Notes under the pieces: model-generated | What the model saw: the letters and a program-made list of their open reading frames with translations, nothing else | Databases searched by the model: none | Told to the model about the DNA's origin: nothing | Shown here: positions 27,134-35,827 of the stretch, in pieces | How positions within the stretch are numbered: the stretch's first letter is position 1 | Layout: every line of letters begins with the position of its first letter | Source: Jiangella mangrovi | GTDB lineage: Bacteria; Actinomycetota; Actinomycetes; Jiangellales; Jiangellaceae | Reading direction: 5' to 3' | Assembly: GCF_014204975.1 (NCBI RefSeq) | Contig: NZ_JACHMM010000001.1 | Coordinates: 5,642,037 to 5,706,036, forward strand | DNA length: 64,000 nt | Position numbers and translations under genes: made by a program

Positions 27134-27838
27134 TCAGAACAGGCGCGTGGTGGGGTCGTCGACGCCGCGGAGGGCGTCGTAGTCGACGGTGACGCAGGTG
27201 ATGCCGCGGTCGACGGCGAGCGTGCGGGCCTGCGGCTTGATCTCCTGCGCCGCGAACACGCCACGCACCGGCGCCAGCAGCGGGTCGCGGTTGAGCAGGT
27301 CGAGGTAGCGCGTGAGCTGCTCGACGCCGTCGATCTCGCCCCGCCGCTTCACCTCGACGGCGACGGCGGCCCCTTCGCCGTCGCGGCACAGCAGGTCGAC
27401 AGGGCCGATGGGCGTCGGGTACTCGCGGCGCACCAGCCGCCAGCCCGCGCCGAACGTCTCGACCTGCTCGGCCAGCAGCACCTGCAGGTGCGCCTCGACG
27501 CCGTCCTTGACCAGCCCCGGGTCGACGCCGAGGTCGTGCGAGGAGTCGTGCAGGACCTCGTGCAGGCTGATGACCAGGCGGTCGTCGGTCTTGCCGTTCT
27601 GGACCGTCCAGACCGCGGTGACGCCGTCGGCCACCTCGCCGTCGGCCGGCGTTCCCGGGTCGCCCACCGTCAGCGTGCACGGCGGGCTCATCCAGTTCAG
27701 CGGCTTGTACGAGCCGCCGTCGGAGTGCACGAGCACACTGCCGTCGGCCTTCACCATGATGACGCGGGTGGCGAGCGGGAGGTGGGCGGTCAGCCGGCCT
27801 GCGTAGTCGACCTGGCAACGGGCGATGACGATCCTCAC
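27134..27838 (-). CDS. nucS: Mismatch-specific endonuclease NucS (EndoMS)
   Basis: A 234-residue nuclease that cuts both strands at mismatches and provides non-canonical mismatch repair in actinobacteria and archaea. The N-terminal half is the beta-sandwich DNA-binding and dimer domain ([12 protein letters not shown]). The RecB-like nuclease half carries Asp148 in [11 protein letters not shown] and Glu162-x-Lys164 in AVAVEVKRR. The C-terminus ends TTRLF, a beta-clamp-binding tail as known for the family. The start is taken as the GTG at 27838 ([14 protein letters not shown]), where family members begin; the open frame extends upstream into a repeat. Confidence 0.95.
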   Translation of the reverse strand: MRIVIARCQVDYAGRLTAHLPLATRVIMVKADGSVLVHSDGGSYKPLNWMSPPCTLTVGDPGTPADGEVADGVTAVWTVQNGKTDDRLVISLHEVLHDSSHDLGVDPGLVKDGVEAHLQVLLAEQVETFGAGWRLVRREYPTPIGPVDLLCRDGEGAAVAVEVKRRGEIDGVEQLTRYLDLLNRDPLLAPVRGVFAAQEIKPQARTLAVDRGITCVTVDYDALRGVDDPTTRLF

Positions 27839-27897
27839 CGCCCGAACTCTAGACGGCGACGGCGTGTGGTCCGATCCCGAACTCGGGATCGATGCTT

Positions 27898-27958
27898 GTT
27901 GATCATGGAGAAGGTCTGGTCTCCAGGCGCTCGGAAGGCGACCTTCTCCATGGTCAAC
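27898..27958. repeat. Palindromic element 4, copy a (TTGATCATGGAGAAGGTC)
   Basis: The arms gttgatcatggagaaggtc (27898-27916) and the matching 27940-27958 pair over 19 bp with one G-U type difference; the loop is 23 bp. It shares its arm sequence with copy b at 45444-45504. It lies between the divergent nucS and membrane-protein starts, so it is not placed as a terminator. Confidence 0.82.
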
Positions 27959-28023
27959 ATTCGGCGGCCGACGGAACGGGCGTAGCGTGCGGAACACACG
28001 CACCCGACGCGCGGGGGGCGACC

Positions 28024-28344
28024 ATGAATCGGATAGCGCTGATCGCGCTGGGGCTCGTCCTGCTGGCCGTCGTCGGCCTGGGCGGGGTGGCGCTGCAGCG
28101 GCAGGGCGAGCGGATCGACGAGCTCGAGGCGACCGTCGGGGAGCTGCAGGCGCTGACGGCGGCCGCCGCGGCCCGGCGCGACGTCGACGACGCGACGCGG
28201 CTGGAGGAGATCGAGGCGCAGCTCGGCTTCGATGCCCCGGACTGGCCGGCGGAGAACTTCGCCGAGCGGATCACGCAGCTCGAGTGGGACCTCGCCCTGA
28301 TCTGCGGCTACCTGCACCGCACCGGTGCGGAGGTCCTGTGCTGA
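28024..28344 (+). CDS. Small membrane-anchored coiled-coil protein, unknown
   Basis: A 106-residue protein with one N-terminal helix (residues about 4-24, [20 protein letters not shown]) and a short coiled coil ([17 protein letters not shown]), then a polar end with two cysteines. The ATG at 28024 begins the hydrophobic helix. A G-rich stretch 4-10 bp ahead may serve as a ribosome site. No family recognised. Confidence 0.6.
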   Translation: MNRIALIALGLVLLAVVGLGGVALQRQGERIDELEATVGELQALTAAAAARRDVDDATRLEEIEAQLGFDAPDWPAENFAERITQLEWDLALICGYLHRTGAEVLC

Positions 28345-28364
28345 CGCTGCCCGCCGCGACGGGG

Positions 28365-30023
28365 TCAGCTGCCGGTCAGTGCCGCCTCCAGTGAGGCCCG
28401 TTCGGTCCGGAACCAGGCCTGGCTGCGCCGGATCAGGTCGCCGGCGCCGTCGGCCCACATGCGCGCCCAGCCGCCGCCGTCGGTCTCGGCGCGGTACTTC
28501 ATGGCGTGCCAGGCACGGGTGAACCGGCGGTCGGCGACGTCGAGCAGTTCCCCCCGCTGCCGCGAGTCCAGCCCGTAGGCGTCGGCGAAGATCCGCATCC
28601 GCCGGCCCGCGTCGGCGTCGCGCAGGGCGGGGTCGCGGTCGGCGGGGGCGGTGAGCGGCGCCCAGTACCGCAGCGTCGTGACGACGTCGAGCACCCGGGT
28701 CGTCGGTCCGGCGAGGTCGAAGTCGATGATCCCGACCGGCCGGCCGTCGACGAAGATCGTGTTCTCGAAGGTGATGTCGTTGTGCCCGACGATGTCGGCG
28801 TCGCCGGGCCCGAACAGGGACGGCACGCCGGGCAGCTCGAGCGGCGGCGGCCAGCTCACGCCGTCGGGCAGCGAGACGTCTGCGGAGCGGTCGTGCAGCC
28901 GGCGCTGGATGACGGCGATCTCGCGCAGCGCGTCCTCCGTGACCGCCCACGGCGCGAGCGGCCGGCCGCCCATCTCGCCGTCGAGGAAGGTGAGGATCTC
29001 GCGGCCGCGGTCGTCGAGGCCGAGGAAGCGGGGCGCGTGCTCGAACCCGGCGCGCTCGAGATGCCGTAGGTAGGCGTGGACGGCGGCAGCTCCCTCGACC
29101 GGGTGGCGGCGGACGGTCGCGCCCACCCGCACGACGCCCTCGCTGACGTCGCCGCCGAGCAGCGGGACCTCGACGACCTCGTCCAGGAAGGCGTCGACGG
29201 CAGCCCGGAACGAGGCCGGCTGCTCGACCCACGGGTAGTGCCCGCAGTCGTCGACGACGGCGACCCGGCCGGCCGGGAACAGCCCGGCCAGCGCGACGAC
29301 GGGCGCCAGGCCGGTCATCGCGTCGTCGGCGCCGGCGACCACGAGGACGGGCGCGGCCACGGCACGCACGCGGTCCGCGAGATCTGCGGGCGGGTCGACG
29401 CTGAAGTAGGCGCGGTTCGCGGGCAGGCCGTACCGGCCGACGCTCGCGTGCTCGCGCTCGGCCGGGCCCCAGTGCGCGTAGCTGGACGGCGCGACCCGGC
29501 GCTGCCAGTCGTTGAAGCCCTCGTCGTCGAGGACGTCGGGCCCGGCGGCCAGCGCCGCCCACGCCTCGGCGAACGCGGGCTCCGTCGTGCCGAGGCGCCC
29601 GGCGATCTGCTCCGCGTCCGGTGCGGCGTCGACGAGGTGGACGGACGGCGGTGTGACCAGCACGAGCGCGGCCACCCGGTCCGGGTGCCGCACGGCGTAC
29701 GCGACGGCGAGCCGGGTGCCGGCCGAGTGCCCGGCGACGATCAGGCGGTCCTGCCCGAGGTGCCGTCGCAGCGCCTCGAGGTCGTCCGCCTGCCGCCAGT
29801 ACGAGCCCGCTTCCGGCTCCACCGGCGCCGGTGACGAGCCGATGCCGCGCAGGTGCGGGACCACCAGGGGATGCCGCTCGGCCAGCCCGGCCAGATCGCC
29901 CAGGTAGACGGGGTGCCGCGCCGCCCCTCCCGCCAGGACGACGACCGGTGGGCCGACGGCGTCCGGTCCGGCCAGTTCCTCGTAGTGCAGGGGCGTGTCG
30001 TCGTCGGCGCGGTAGGTCGGCAC
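28365..30023 (-). CDS. Fused alpha/beta-hydrolase and APH-type kinase
   Basis: A 552-residue cytoplasmic protein with two catalytic domains in one frame. Residues 1 to about 283 form an alpha/beta-hydrolase: nucleophile Ser100 in AGHSAGT, acid in VVAGADDA (Asp233/234), His262 in DDCGHYPW. Residues about 295-552 form an aminoglycoside-phosphotransferase-like kinase: catalytic loop GHNDITFEN (His414, Asp416, Asn421) and metal loop GIIDFD (Asp434). The join near residue 285 is short, with no stop or frame change. APH-like enzymes phosphorylate antibiotics or small alcohols. A hydrolase fused to one suggests sequential action on a single substrate, such as ester removal then phosphorylation. It is monocistronic; no resistance or biosynthesis genes adjoin it. 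Confidence 0.88.
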   Translation of the reverse strand: MPTYRADDDTPLHYEELAGPDAVGPPVVVLAGGAARHPVYLGDLAGLAERHPLVVPHLRGIGSSPAPVEPEAGSYWRQADDLEALRRHLGQDRLIVAGHSAGTRLAVAYAVRHPDRVAALVLVTPPSVHLVDAAPDAEQIAGRLGTTEPAFAEAWAALAAGPDVLDDEGFNDWQRRVAPSSYAHWGPAEREHASVGRYGLPANRAYFSVDPPADLADRVRAVAAPVLVVAGADDAMTGLAPVVALAGLFPAGRVAVVDDCGHYPWVEQPASFRAAVDAFLDEVVEVPLLGGDVSEGVVRVGATVRRHPVEGAAAVHAYLRHLERAGFEHAPRFLGLDDRGREILTFLDGEMGGRPLAPWAVTEDALREIAVIQRRLHDRSADVSLPDGVSWPPPLELPGVPSLFGPGDADIVGHNDITFENTIFVDGRPVGIIDFDLAGPTTRVLDVVTTLRYWAPLTAPADRDPALRDADAGRRMRIFADAYGLDSRQRGELLDVADRRFTRAWHAMKYRAETDGGGWARMWADGAGDLIRRSQAWFRTERASLEAALTGS

Positions 30024-30058
30024 CCCACGACGCTACCCGGCCGCAGCTGACGCCGTCG

Positions 30059-33000
30059 TCAATGGAAGTCGCGGGAGCGGTGCCGGGTGTGCAGGGCGCG
30101 GGCGGCCTCGGGGTGGACGTCGTCGAGGGAGGCGAGCTTGTCGGCGATGAGGTTGGTGACGCCGTCGTTGCGCTCGAGGATGCCGCGGACGATCATGCAG
30201 GCGGCGTTGCGGGCGATGCGCCGGTGCCGCTGCCAGAGGCCCACGGCGCAGACGACGTTGAGCATGCCGGTCTCGTCCTCGAGGTTGAGGAACGTGACGC
30301 CGCCCGCGGTGCCGGGCCGCTGCCGGTGCGTGACCAGGCCGGCGACGGTGAGCCGGCGGCCGGACTCCGCGGTCTGGAGGTCCTCGATGGACAGGATCCC
30401 CTCGCGGCGCAGCAGTGCTCGCAGGTGGGTGAGCGGGTGGTCCGACGGCGAGATGGACGTGGCCCACAGGTCGGCCAGGGTGAGCTCGACGTCGTTCATG
30501 CCCGGCAGCGGCGGTGGGGCCGGGGCGGCGGTGACGGCCTCGAGCTGCAGCTCGGTCTCGGTGTAGCCGGCGTTCCAGAGCGCCTCGCGGCGGGTGAGCC
30601 CGAACCCGTCGAACGCGCCCGCCGTGGCCAGCGCCTCCATCTGGCGGGCGTCGAGGCCGGCCCGCCGTGACACGTCGGTGGTGCTGGTGAACGGCCGCTC
30701 CTCGCGGGCGGCGACGATGCGCTCGGCGACGGGCTTGCCGATGCCGCGGACGTAGTCGAGGCCGAGCCGGACGGCGTAGCCGGTGTCGCGGCGGTGCTCC
30801 GGCGTGGGGTCGGGCGTGCCGGGCACCCAGTCGGTGATCGCGTGCAGCGGGCGCAGGCAGTCGTCGCGGCCGGTGGCGCGCGGCTCGCCGCCGGGCTCGA
30901 GCTCGAGGTCGGCGACGGCGCGCGAGTGCTGGATGTCGGGGCGCAGGACGGTGACGCCGTGCCGCCGGGAGTCGCCGACCAGCGACTGCGCGGAGTAGAA
31001 GCCCATGGGCTGCGCCCGCAGCAGCGCCGCCAGGAACGCCGCCGGGTAGTGCAGCTTGAGCCAGGAGCTGACGTAGACGAGCTTGGCGAAGCTGAGCGCG
31101 TGGCTCTCGGCGAACCCGAAGTTCGCGAACGAGAGGATCTTGGTGTAGAGCTGGTCGGCGACGGCGCCGGTGAGGCCCCGTTTGGCCATGCCCACGTACA
31201 ACTTCTCCTTGATGCTCTCGATGCGCTCGATGCCGCGCTTGGAGCCCATGGCGCGGCGCAGCAGGTCGGCGTCGTCGGCCGTGCAGTCGCCGACGGCGAT
31301 GGCCATCTGCATGAGCTGCTCCTGGAACAGCGGGACACCCAGGGTCCGCTCGAGCACCGGGATGAGGTCGTCGTGGACGTAGCTGACCTCCTCCTGACCG
31401 GTGGCGCGACGGATGTAGGGGTGGACGGCGCCGCCCTGGATCGGGCCGGGGCGGATCAGCGCGATCTCGATGGCGAGGTCGTAGAACTTGCGCGGCCGCA
31501 GCCGGGGCAGGGTGCCGATCTGGGCCCGGCTCTCGACCTGGAAGACGCCGATGGAGTCGGCCCGGCAGAGCATGTCGTAGACGGCCGGCTCCTCTTCGGG
31601 AACGCTCTGCAGCCGCCACGCCTCGCCGAGGTGCCCGGCCACCATGCTGAACGCGTGGTCGATGGCGCTCAGCATGCCCAGCCCGAGCAGGTCGAACTTG
31701 ACCAGGCCCATCGACTCGCAGGCGTCCTTGTCCCACTGCAGGACGGTGCGCTTGTCCATGCGGGCCGGTTCGATGGGACACACCTCGGCGATGGGCCGCT
31801 CGGTGAGGACCATCCCGCCGGAGTGGATGCCCAGGTGCCGCGGCGCCCGCATGAGCTGGTTGGCGAGGTCGACCACCGGGCCGGGGATGTCGTGCCCGCC
31901 GTCGCCGCCCTCGGCCACGGTGCTCCAGCTGTCGGTCTGTTTGGACCAGGCGTCCTGCTGCCCGGGTGAGTAGCCCAGCGCCTTGGCGGCGTCGCGGACG
32001 GCCATCTTGGGGCGGTAGCTGATGACGTTGGCGACCTGGGCGGCGTTGCGGCGGCCGTAGCGGCGATAGACCCACTGGATGACCTCTTCGCGCCGGTCGG
32101 AGTCGAAGTCGACGTCGATGTCGGGCTCTTCGTCGCGGTTGACGGAGATGAACCGCTCGAACGGCAGATGGTGGAAGACGGGGTCGATGGCGGTGACGCC
32201 GAGCGCGTAACAGACCGCCGAGCTGGCCGCCGAACCCCGGCCCTGGCAGAGGATGCCCTCGTCGTGGGCGAACGCGACGATGTCGTGGACGATGACGAAG
32301 TAGCCGGCGAAGTCCTTCTGGTCGATGATCTTCAGCTCGTACTCCACGCGCTCACGCGCCTCGCGCTCGTGCGGCTTGTCGCGGTAGTAGTGCTGGAAGC
32401 CGCGGTCGACCAGGATCCGCAGCCAGCTCATGGCCGTGTGGCCGTCAGGGATGTGCTCCTTCGGAAGTCGCGGACTGGCCTTGTGCAGGTCGAACGCCAG
32501 CTCGTCGGCGAGCTCGACGGAGCGTGCGACGGCGCCGGGGTAGGCGGCGAACTTTCTGGCCATCTCCTCGCCGGTGCGCAGGCCGGCCGCGCCCCAGGCG
32601 GGCAGCCAGCCGTTCATCTCGGCCAGGCTGCGCCGCGCCCGCACCGCCGCCATGGCCGCGGCCAGCCGGTGGTCGGACGGGTCGGCGTAGTGGACGTTGT
32701 TGGTGGCGACGACGGGCAGCCCGCGGTCGGCGGCCAGCCCGGCCAGCACCCGGTTGACGTCGTCGTCGCTGGGATGGCCGTGGTCGTACAGCTCGACGGC
32801 GACGTTGCCCGCGCCGAACATCGCGGTGAGGCGGTCCAGCTCGACGGCGGCAGCTGCCGGTCCGCCCGTGGTCCCGCCGCCGGCCAGGGCGGCGCGGACG
32901 GCGCCCTTGCGGCAGCCGGTGAGCACCAGCCAGTGGTCGCGCCCGAACCCCACCAGCTCGTCGAGGTCGTACTCGGGCTTGCCCTTCTCGTCGCCGCGCA

Positions 33001-33481
33001 GCTGCGCCTCGGTGATGGCGGCGGCCAAGCGGTGGTAGCCCTCGACGCCCCTGGCCAGCACCAGCAGGTGGCTGCCGCGGGGGTCGGGCACGCCGTTCTG
33101 CGGCGCGTCGAGGCCCAGCGACAGCTCGGCGCCGTAGACGGTGGAGAGGTTCGCGGCGGTGTACTTCTGGGCGATCTCGGCGAACAGCGGCGCGCCGTAG
33201 AAGCCGTCGTGGTCGGTCAGCGCCAGCCCGTGCAGCCCCAGCTCGATGGCGGCCTCGACCAGGCGGTCCGGGCCGCTGGCGCCGTCGAGGAAGCTGAAGT
33301 TGCTGTGCGCGTGCAGCTCGGCGTACGGCGTGACGGGACCGTCGGGAGGGCGCACCTCGGCCTTCGGCTTGTACGGCTTGCGCTTGCGCGACCCCGGGCC
33401 GTCCTCGGGCGGCACCGTCGGGCGGTCGGAGAGCCGGCGCTCCAGCTCGCCCCAGGACATCGGCGGGTTGTTCCAGCCCAC
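30059..33481 (-). CDS. dnaE2: Error-prone DNA polymerase III alpha subunit DnaE2
   Basis: A 1140-residue C-family polymerase for SOS-induced translesion synthesis. The PHP domain starts at YAELHAHSNFSFLDGASG, the catalytic Asp residues are in EEPDIDVDFDSDRREEV, then fingers and helix-hairpin-helix (YVRGIGKPVAERIV), and an OB fold near the end (LTVAGLVTHRQRPGT). Length fits DnaE2 rather than the replicative DnaE1. It lies 20 bp after imuB on the same strand and completes the imuA'-imuB-dnaE2 mutasome, induced through the LexA box at 35722. Its ATG is close to the imuB stop. Confidence 0.96.
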   Translation of the reverse strand: MGWNNPPMSWGELERRLSDRPTVPPEDGPGSRKRKPYKPKAEVRPPDGPVTPYAELHAHSNFSFLDGASGPDRLVEAAIELGLHGLALTDHDGFYGAPLFAEIAQKYTAANLSTVYGAELSLGLDAPQNGVPDPRGSHLLVLARGVEGYHRLAAAITEAQLRGDEKGKPEYDLDELVGFGRDHWLVLTGCRKGAVRAALAGGGTTGGPAAAAVELDRLTAMFGAGNVAVELYDHGHPSDDDVNRVLAGLAADRGLPVVATNNVHYADPSDHRLAAAMAAVRARRSLAEMNGWLPAWGAAGLRTGEEMARKFAAYPGAVARSVELADELAFDLHKASPRLPKEHIPDGHTAMSWLRILVDRGFQHYYRDKPHEREARERVEYELKIIDQKDFAGYFVIVHDIVAFAHDEGILCQGRGSAASSAVCYALGVTAIDPVFHHLPFERFISVNRDEEPDIDVDFDSDRREEVIQWVYRRYGRRNAAQVANVISYRPKMAVRDAAKALGYSPGQQDAWSKQTDSWSTVAEGGDGGHDIPGPVVDLANQLMRAPRHLGIHSGGMVLTERPIAEVCPIEPARMDKRTVLQWDKDACESMGLVKFDLLGLGMLSAIDHAFSMVAGHLGEAWRLQSVPEEEPAVYDMLCRADSIGVFQVESRAQIGTLPRLRPRKFYDLAIEIALIRPGPIQGGAVHPYIRRATGQEEVSYVHDDLIPVLERTLGVPLFQEQLMQMAIAVGDCTADDADLLRRAMGSKRGIERIESIKEKLYVGMAKRGLTGAVADQLYTKILSFANFGFAESHALSFAKLVYVSSWLKLHYPAAFLAALLRAQPMGFYSAQSLVGDSRRHGVTVLRPDIQHSRAVADLELEPGGEPRATGRDDCLRPLHAITDWVPGTPDPTPEHRRDTGYAVRLGLDYVRGIGKPVAERIVAAREERPFTSTTDVSRRAGLDARQMEALATAGAFDGFGLTRREALWNAGYTETELQLEAVTAAPAPPPLPGMNDVELTLADLWATSISPSDHPLTHLRALLRREGILSIEDLQTAESGRRLTVAGLVTHRQRPGTAGGVTFLNLEDETGMLNVVCAVGLWQRHRRIARNAACMIVRGILERNDGVTNLIADKLASLDDVHPEAARALHTRHRSRDFH

Positions 33482-33501
33482 TGCTCTACGCCCCCTCGTT
33501 C

Positions 33502-35067
33502 TCAGTCATAGGCGGCCTCGATGTACCAGCCGTCGTCGGCGCAGGTCATCAGCCAGGCGCGGCCGTCGACGCCGACGATCTGGAAGCGGGCCACCCAGCT
33601 GGCGGGGTTCTCCCACCACAGCTCGTCGACCGGCCACGGCCCGGCCCACGCGGAGATGGGCTGCCACCCGGGGGAGCCGCCGTTGCCGCCGTCGTCGCTC
33701 GTCCGGAAATGGGTGGGAGGCGCGCTGACGACGCCGCGCTCGCTGACCCACACGAGCTTCCCCCGCTGGTCGACGACGGCGACCGGGCGCGGCTCGGTGT
33801 AGATGCGGGCCGGCGCCGGCGGCGGAAGGCTGCCAGGCCACGGCAGCTCGGCCGGGCGCAGCCCCACCGGCCGCTCGCCCCACGGGACGAACGCCTGCCG
33901 GTCGGCCGGCGCGCGGCCGCCCTGCACCGCCGGGACGGTGACCGCCTGGTGCCCGAGCATGCCCTGGACCCGCGCGACCGCCCGCTCGACGCGCTCGTCG
34001 GTGCCGCCGCCCCACAGCCCGGCGGCGTGGGCGGCGGTCGGCTCGACGGTGTCGGGGACGAACCGGACCAGCTCGACCGGCTTGCCGACCCCCATGGTGT
34101 TCCGCAGCTGTCCCCGGAGCTGCCAGTGGACGCGGTCGACGAGGTCGGAGGCGCCGAACCAGCGCGAGTGCGCCCACACCCGCGACGAGGCGATCTCGTG
34201 GTCGCACTCGGCCTCGATGAGCACCTCGGTGCAGACCAGGCCACGCGCGGCGAGCTGGGCGACGAACCGCTCGGCGGTCTGGCGGACGCTGAAGCCGACG
34301 GCCTCGGCGGTGTCGAGCGGCGGCTCGAACCGGATCTGGCACTCGAGGTCGGGCGGCGGCCGGCGAGCACCCAGCAGGGCGTCGTCCTCGCCGCGGGCCA
34401 GCCGGTGGACCTTGGCGCCGTAGCCGCCGAACCTTGCCTGGACGTCGCTGCCGTCGAGCTGCGCGAACTCGCCGAGCGTGCGCAGCCCCAGCCGTCGCAG
34501 CAGGCCGGCCACCTCGGCGTCGTCGATGACGCTGACCGGCAGCTCGCGCAGGAACGCCGCCGACCCGCCCGCCTCGACGACGACGGTGTCCTGCGGGTGT
34601 GCCTGCCGGGCCGCCTGCTCGGCGGTGAAGAGGTCGTCGGCGATGCCGATGCGGCAGTCCCACACGCCGACCCGGACCAGCTGTTCGGCGATCAGCGCCC
34701 CGGCCGACGACTCGCCGCCGTAGAACCGGCCCGGCGCGTACACCGCCAGCAGCCCCGGCCGCAACGGCGCGACGCCCGGCCGCAGCTCCTCGACCGCGAC
34801 CACCACCGGCTCGAACGCCCGGGCATCGCGATCGGGATTGTGCTCGACGAGCCGGAGCTCGGGGCAGCGCGACTGCGCGTCGCGGCGGCGCATGCCCCGG
34901 CGGACCCCCTCGGCCCGGGCCGCCTCATTACAGGCGACGACGGCATTCGCCGCCAACACCGCAGTGGGCGCGCTGGTCACCGGTGTGGTGGGGTCGGTCT
35001 CGTCACTCATCGCCGCGACCACCGGCCAGTCCGGACACCACACGACCAGCACCCGCCGCCCGCTCAT
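33502..35067 (-). CDS. imuB: Y-family polymerase-like mutasome protein ImuB
   Basis: A 521-residue catalytically inactive Y-family homologue that links DnaE2 to the sliding clamp. The palm (VLVVWCPDWPVVAA) lacks the acidic pair that binds metal in true Y-family enzymes. The little-finger domain and a C-terminal region with EPRPVAVVDQRGKLVWVSER and DGWYIEAAYD follow as in mycobacterial ImuB. A HAAGLWG stretch stands where the clamp-binding QLxLWG motif would be expected, so clamp binding may be weak or use another segment. The ATG overlaps the imuA' stop by 4 nt. Confidence 0.93.
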   Translation of the reverse strand: MSGRRVLVVWCPDWPVVAAMSDETDPTTPVTSAPTAVLAANAVVACNEAARAEGVRRGMRRRDAQSRCPELRLVEHNPDRDARAFEPVVVAVEELRPGVAPLRPGLLAVYAPGRFYGGESSAGALIAEQLVRVGVWDCRIGIADDLFTAEQAARQAHPQDTVVVEAGGSAAFLRELPVSVIDDAEVAGLLRRLGLRTLGEFAQLDGSDVQARFGGYGAKVHRLARGEDDALLGARRPPPDLECQIRFEPPLDTAEAVGFSVRQTAERFVAQLAARGLVCTEVLIEAECDHEIASSRVWAHSRWFGASDLVDRVHWQLRGQLRNTMGVGKPVELVRFVPDTVEPTAAHAAGLWGGGTDERVERAVARVQGMLGHQAVTVPAVQGGRAPADRQAFVPWGERPVGLRPAELPWPGSLPPPAPARIYTEPRPVAVVDQRGKLVWVSERGVVSAPPTHFRTSDDGGNGGSPGWQPISAWAGPWPVDELWWENPASWVARFQIVGVDGRAWLMTCADDGWYIEAAYD

Positions 35068-35711
35068 CCTGCTTCCAAGGCTTCGAGGTCCGCACCACTC
35101 ACCGTGCCGTCGGGGCCCGGCAACCACAACCAGGCGGACCGCGGCCGGGCCCCGGACCCGCGCCCGGACGCCTCGACCTTGACCCGCCGGCCGCGCAGGT
35201 GACCGTCGCCCTGGCCGGCCCCCACCCACAGCGACGACGCGATGCGCAGCCGGGTCTGGGCGCCCTCCCAGTCGCCGACGCAGACCAGCGCCGATCCGTG
35301 CCGTCGCGCCAGCGCCACGAGCCGCCGCGCCAACTGGCCGCCGACCTGCACCGGCGGCTGCACGAGGACCAGCTCGACCGAGGTCAGCAGCACCGCCACC
35401 ACCTCGGCCCACTGGTCGCCGGGGTCCTCGACCAGCACGACGCGGTCGAGGTCGGCACCGAGGTCGGAGGCGGCCAGCACCCCGAACTGGGACAGTCCGA
35501 CCACCGCGGACCACGACCCTGCCGCCGTCGCCCCGGCCAGGAGCGCCAGCGGCAGCACACCGGCGGCGTCGACCGCCACCACCTGCCCCCGTCGCAGTCC
35601 GCCGAGCAGCGTGCGCAGGGCCGGCAGTACCGTGACCAGCTCGACCGGCTGGACGGCGACGCCCGCTCTGGCCAGCACCGCTTCGGCCTGCTCGCGCCTC
35701 AGAACCGTCAC
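35064..35711 (-). CDS. imuA': Mutasome accessory protein ImuA'
   Basis: A 215-residue RecA-like protein, without a full Walker A motif, that partners ImuB. It shows LLGGLRRGQVVAVDAAGVLP, GLSQFGVLAASDLGAD and DLDRVVLVEDPGDQWAEVV of the family. The open frame could begin at a GTG at 35768, but the LexA box (35722-35737) would then be inside the gene. The GTG at 35711, 7 nt after a possible -10, would give a leaderless message and is preferred. It leads the cassette imuA'-imuB-dnaE2. Confidence 0.85.
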   Translation of the reverse strand: MTVLRREQAEAVLARAGVAVQPVELVTVLPALRTLLGGLRRGQVVAVDAAGVLPLALLAGATAAGSWSAVVGLSQFGVLAASDLGADLDRVVLVEDPGDQWAEVVAVLLTSVELVLVQPPVQVGGQLARRLVALARRHGSALVCVGDWEGAQTRLRIASSLWVGAGQGDGHLRGRRVKVEASGRGSGARPRSAWLWLPGPDGTVSGADLEALEAG

Positions 35712-35717
35712 CCACTC

Positions 35718-35747
35718 ATCGTCGAACACGTGTTCGATAGGTGTCAA
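35718..35747 (-). promoter_or_regulatory. Predicted promoter of imuA'-imuB-dnaE2
   Basis: Read leftward, TTGACA (35747-35742) is a perfect -35. After 18 bp comes GACGAT (35723-35718), a weak -10. The GTG chosen for imuA' begins 6 nt further. The LexA palindrome fills the spacer, so LexA and polymerase would compete directly. Confidence 0.6.
35722..35737 (-). promoter_or_regulatory. LexA (SOS) box
   Basis: The sequence tcgaacacgtgttcga is a perfect palindrome of the actinobacterial SOS box TCGAAC-N4-GTTCGA. It sits between the predicted -35 and -10 of the mutasome cassette. DNA damage, through RecA and LexA cleavage, should switch the cassette on. Confidence 0.95.
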
Positions 35748-35827
35748 GTCGATGCTTGCGATCCACACCGCCTGGCACTACGGTCTCCGCCAAGCGGTTG
35801 CAAATCACAAGCAGAAGGGAGCCGGCC

